Shown here piece after piece: positions 63,501 to 64,000 of a DNA stretch of 64,000 bases (positions within the stretch are counted from its first letter, which is position 1; the number at the start of each line of letters is the position of its first letter). Both the position numbers and the translations under genes were made by a program. This stretch comes from Dyadobacter chenwenxiniae (lineage in GTDB: Bacteria; Bacteroidota; Bacteroidia; Cytophagales; Spirosomataceae), in NCBI RefSeq assembly GCF_022869785.1, contig NZ_CP094997.1, forward strand, positions 806,001 through 870,000, read 5' to 3'. The notes beneath the pieces were generated by a model. That model searched no databases, was not told the origin of the DNA, and worked only from the letters and a program-made list of their open reading frames with translations.

Positions 63501-64000
63501 TACTTCAACCCCTTCGCCTTTATCCCGGGCCGTTGTTGACAAAAAGTTTGCACAGCTATTGCTTTGCTCATCATATACACAGTAGCCGTTACTTGTGCCA
63601 ATCCATACTGTTTGTTGCGTGTCGCTCCGAACGATCGAATTAACAAAATTACTGGCTAATGTGTTTTTTTTAGAAACTGAGCGGCTTAAATTATGGAAGC
63701 CTTTCGCTTGAAGGCGTATTTTATTCACCCCACCATCTGAGGCGGCCAGCCAGAGGTTTCCAAAATTATCCTGCATGATTCGATGAATCCGCGCTGAATT
63801 AATCCCTGATGGATCGGAACCATCCGGAGCGTAATGATGAATATTTTGAGATGCTGGCGCATTCAGGTATTTTTCAACATTTTCGATCATTTTTAAGCCT
63901 GAATTTGAGCCGATCCACAAATGGCCGAATGAATCAGAATAAAGACATTGTATATCGTCAAATATCAGGGGGAGTTTTCGAATTGTAGGTTGCCGGTCCG
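60552..64000 (-). CDS. Hybrid two-component sensor-regulator (propeller, HisKA, HATPase, REC, AraC), partial
   Basis: The frame is open to the right edge, so the N-terminus lies outside. About 1149 residues are visible. Repeats of the two-component propeller (LWIGSNSGLK, GQVWVGTFGAGL, GNIWVGTIGGGLHKI) are followed by a Y_Y_Y domain (YAYKLQGYSENWVKL) and a membrane helix (WWAYLFYLFAILAALFWY). Then come HisKA with the His in VSHELRTPLT, HATPase (NLLSNAFKYS, DTGIGI, GSGIGLALV), REC with LLIVEDNADL, DVSMPKMSG and VKPF, and AraC HTH_18 (VFYRRIKTITGQ). It senses an extracellular carbohydrate or similar ligand and regulates transcription directly. The target genes are not identified. Confidence 0.95.
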   Translation of the reverse strand, partial: DRQPTIRKLPLIFDDIQCLYSDSFGHLWIGSNSGLKMIENVEKYLNAPASQNIHHYAPDGSDPSGINSARIHRIMQDNFGNLWLAASDGGVNKIRLQAKGFHNLSRSVSKKNTLASNFVNSIVRSDTQQTVWIGTSNGYCVYDEQSNSCANFLSTTARDKGEGVEVSAFCKVGKSMWVGTRYNGLYLAKTDSLQNPVAFGRQPGLPAWGHISVESIVSDNKGQVWVGTFGAGLILFTKEGQFVRSYNRSNSALPSDDVSFLLYDPVYDVIWASSLDQGVLKMQEQRGALQLLKQFKHDPGNDNSLKVNFAWPLARDKIGNIWVGTIGGGLHKIEIRNGSEVLRPFQHLVPDSDIESILIDKKGNLWIGGAGLKKFTPKTGELINFDVKDGLQGNSFKVGSAFLSSTGTMYFGGPNGVTWFKPEEIRPTLPPMVRITALRVLNKNLAETSGQPGSSMVNKTFSERDGVTIHPDENDFLFEFVGLNYVNAQKQSYAYKLQGYSENWVKLPDGQRIASFSNLPAGDYVFKVKASNGEGIWSVSRPVRVTVLPPWWQTWWAYLFYLFAILAALFWYKNLTTSRLKLENKLALERLKSENEQKIAEMKANFFTGVSHELRTPLTLILGPMEELARSYSESGAMREKVLMMHKQSRKLLHLVNQLLSFRKFEAGAVQLSASSQNVMELILEVFSIFKIKADELNLHYQLDAPSHGVHMYFDHEKLEVIITNLLSNAFKYSKSGGTIRFVTTIIGDPECDAVWNDKKLADHFLEISVTDTGIGIHADDQEKIFDPYFQASNNISFLSGSGIGLALVKEFVERHSGEIAFKSKIGSGSTFIVRLPFGKKHLRHCEIAPATALPDFTQNQPVAPQPNAEQRLPKHEMYKLLIVEDNADLRDYLYHLFRDQYRVFLCADGLEGWKKVTEILPDLILSDVSMPKMSGLELSKKVKQNQKTTHIPVILLTALAAALQELEGLETGADDYIVKPFNEDILRVKIANFLENRERLQQYYHTQILLQPNQIVIADEDKLFLEKAMGLVEANLNNRDFNVQCLVNDMHMSQSVFYRRIKTITGQTVIEFIRDTRLKNAAQLLKNPHIRVSEVASMVGMEDVRNFRIFFQKRYDMLPSVYARTYRQQEVPPQSDNRTDLQALSEI

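Overview
The window is a 64 kb stretch of a Bacteroidota chromosome, most like the Cytophagales (Dyadobacter/Spirosoma type). This rests on type IX secretion C-terminal sorting domains, a hybrid two-component sensor with a propeller, HATPase, REC and AraC domains, a FtsX-like permease with a permease-prefix domain, many short lipoproteins, and a TTG-N20-TAATTTTG promoter of the Bacteroidetes kind. No rRNA, tRNA or CRISPR array was seen. Much of the window is accessory DNA: I count two complete-looking insertion sequences (IS3, IS256), one frameshifted IS982, three further IS fragments, a prophage scrap, three decayed serine recombinase copies beside one intact one, and about a dozen gene relics.

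Layout. 1-5.6 kb: a relic of a DUF1016 nuclease gene, a LytTR response regulator with its TPR histidine kinase (one operon), and a large OmpA-family protein. 5.6-7.1 kb: remains of a Mu-like prophage with a lipoprotein gene between its two fragments, cut by an IS3 fragment. 7.2-12.3 kb: a lipoprotein, a serine recombinase, a MauG-type dihaem peroxidase, a small membrane protein and a second damaged DUF1016 gene. 12.5-18.6 kb: a PadR regulator with two FtsX-like ABC permeases. 18.7-21.7 kb: an IS3 element that sits on the truncated end of a secreted M43-type protease, then a small Cys-rich lipoprotein. 21.9-26.9 kb: two class C beta-lactamase-fold hydrolases, a second Cys-rich lipoprotein and an AraC regulator. 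26.9-28.4 kb: a Crp relic, an ArsR regulator and a DUF2652 protein.

28.5-41.2 kb is the most coherent block. It holds six short-chain dehydrogenases (SDR) plus the tail of a seventh, with AraC, TetR and HxlR regulators, a GyrI-like protein, SnoaL-like proteins, a MazG-like protein and a frameshifted saccharopine-reductase-like gene. The palindrome GAAACAAATGTTTC or a close variant lies before four of these genes, including the TetR gene, and looks like a TetR regulon. An IS256 element with a perfect 8-bp target duplication splits the block. 41.6-50.5 kb is a scrapyard of recombinase relics and inverted repeats around an AT-rich methyltransferase pair and a third serine hydrolase, followed by GNAT, IS982 and VOC genes. 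50.5-57 kb has two large secreted repeat proteins with type IX sorting signals. 57.4-58.6 kb has relics of a secreted protein and of a third Cys-rich lipoprotein. 59-64 kb has a two-PAS protein and a hybrid two-component sensor that runs off the right edge.
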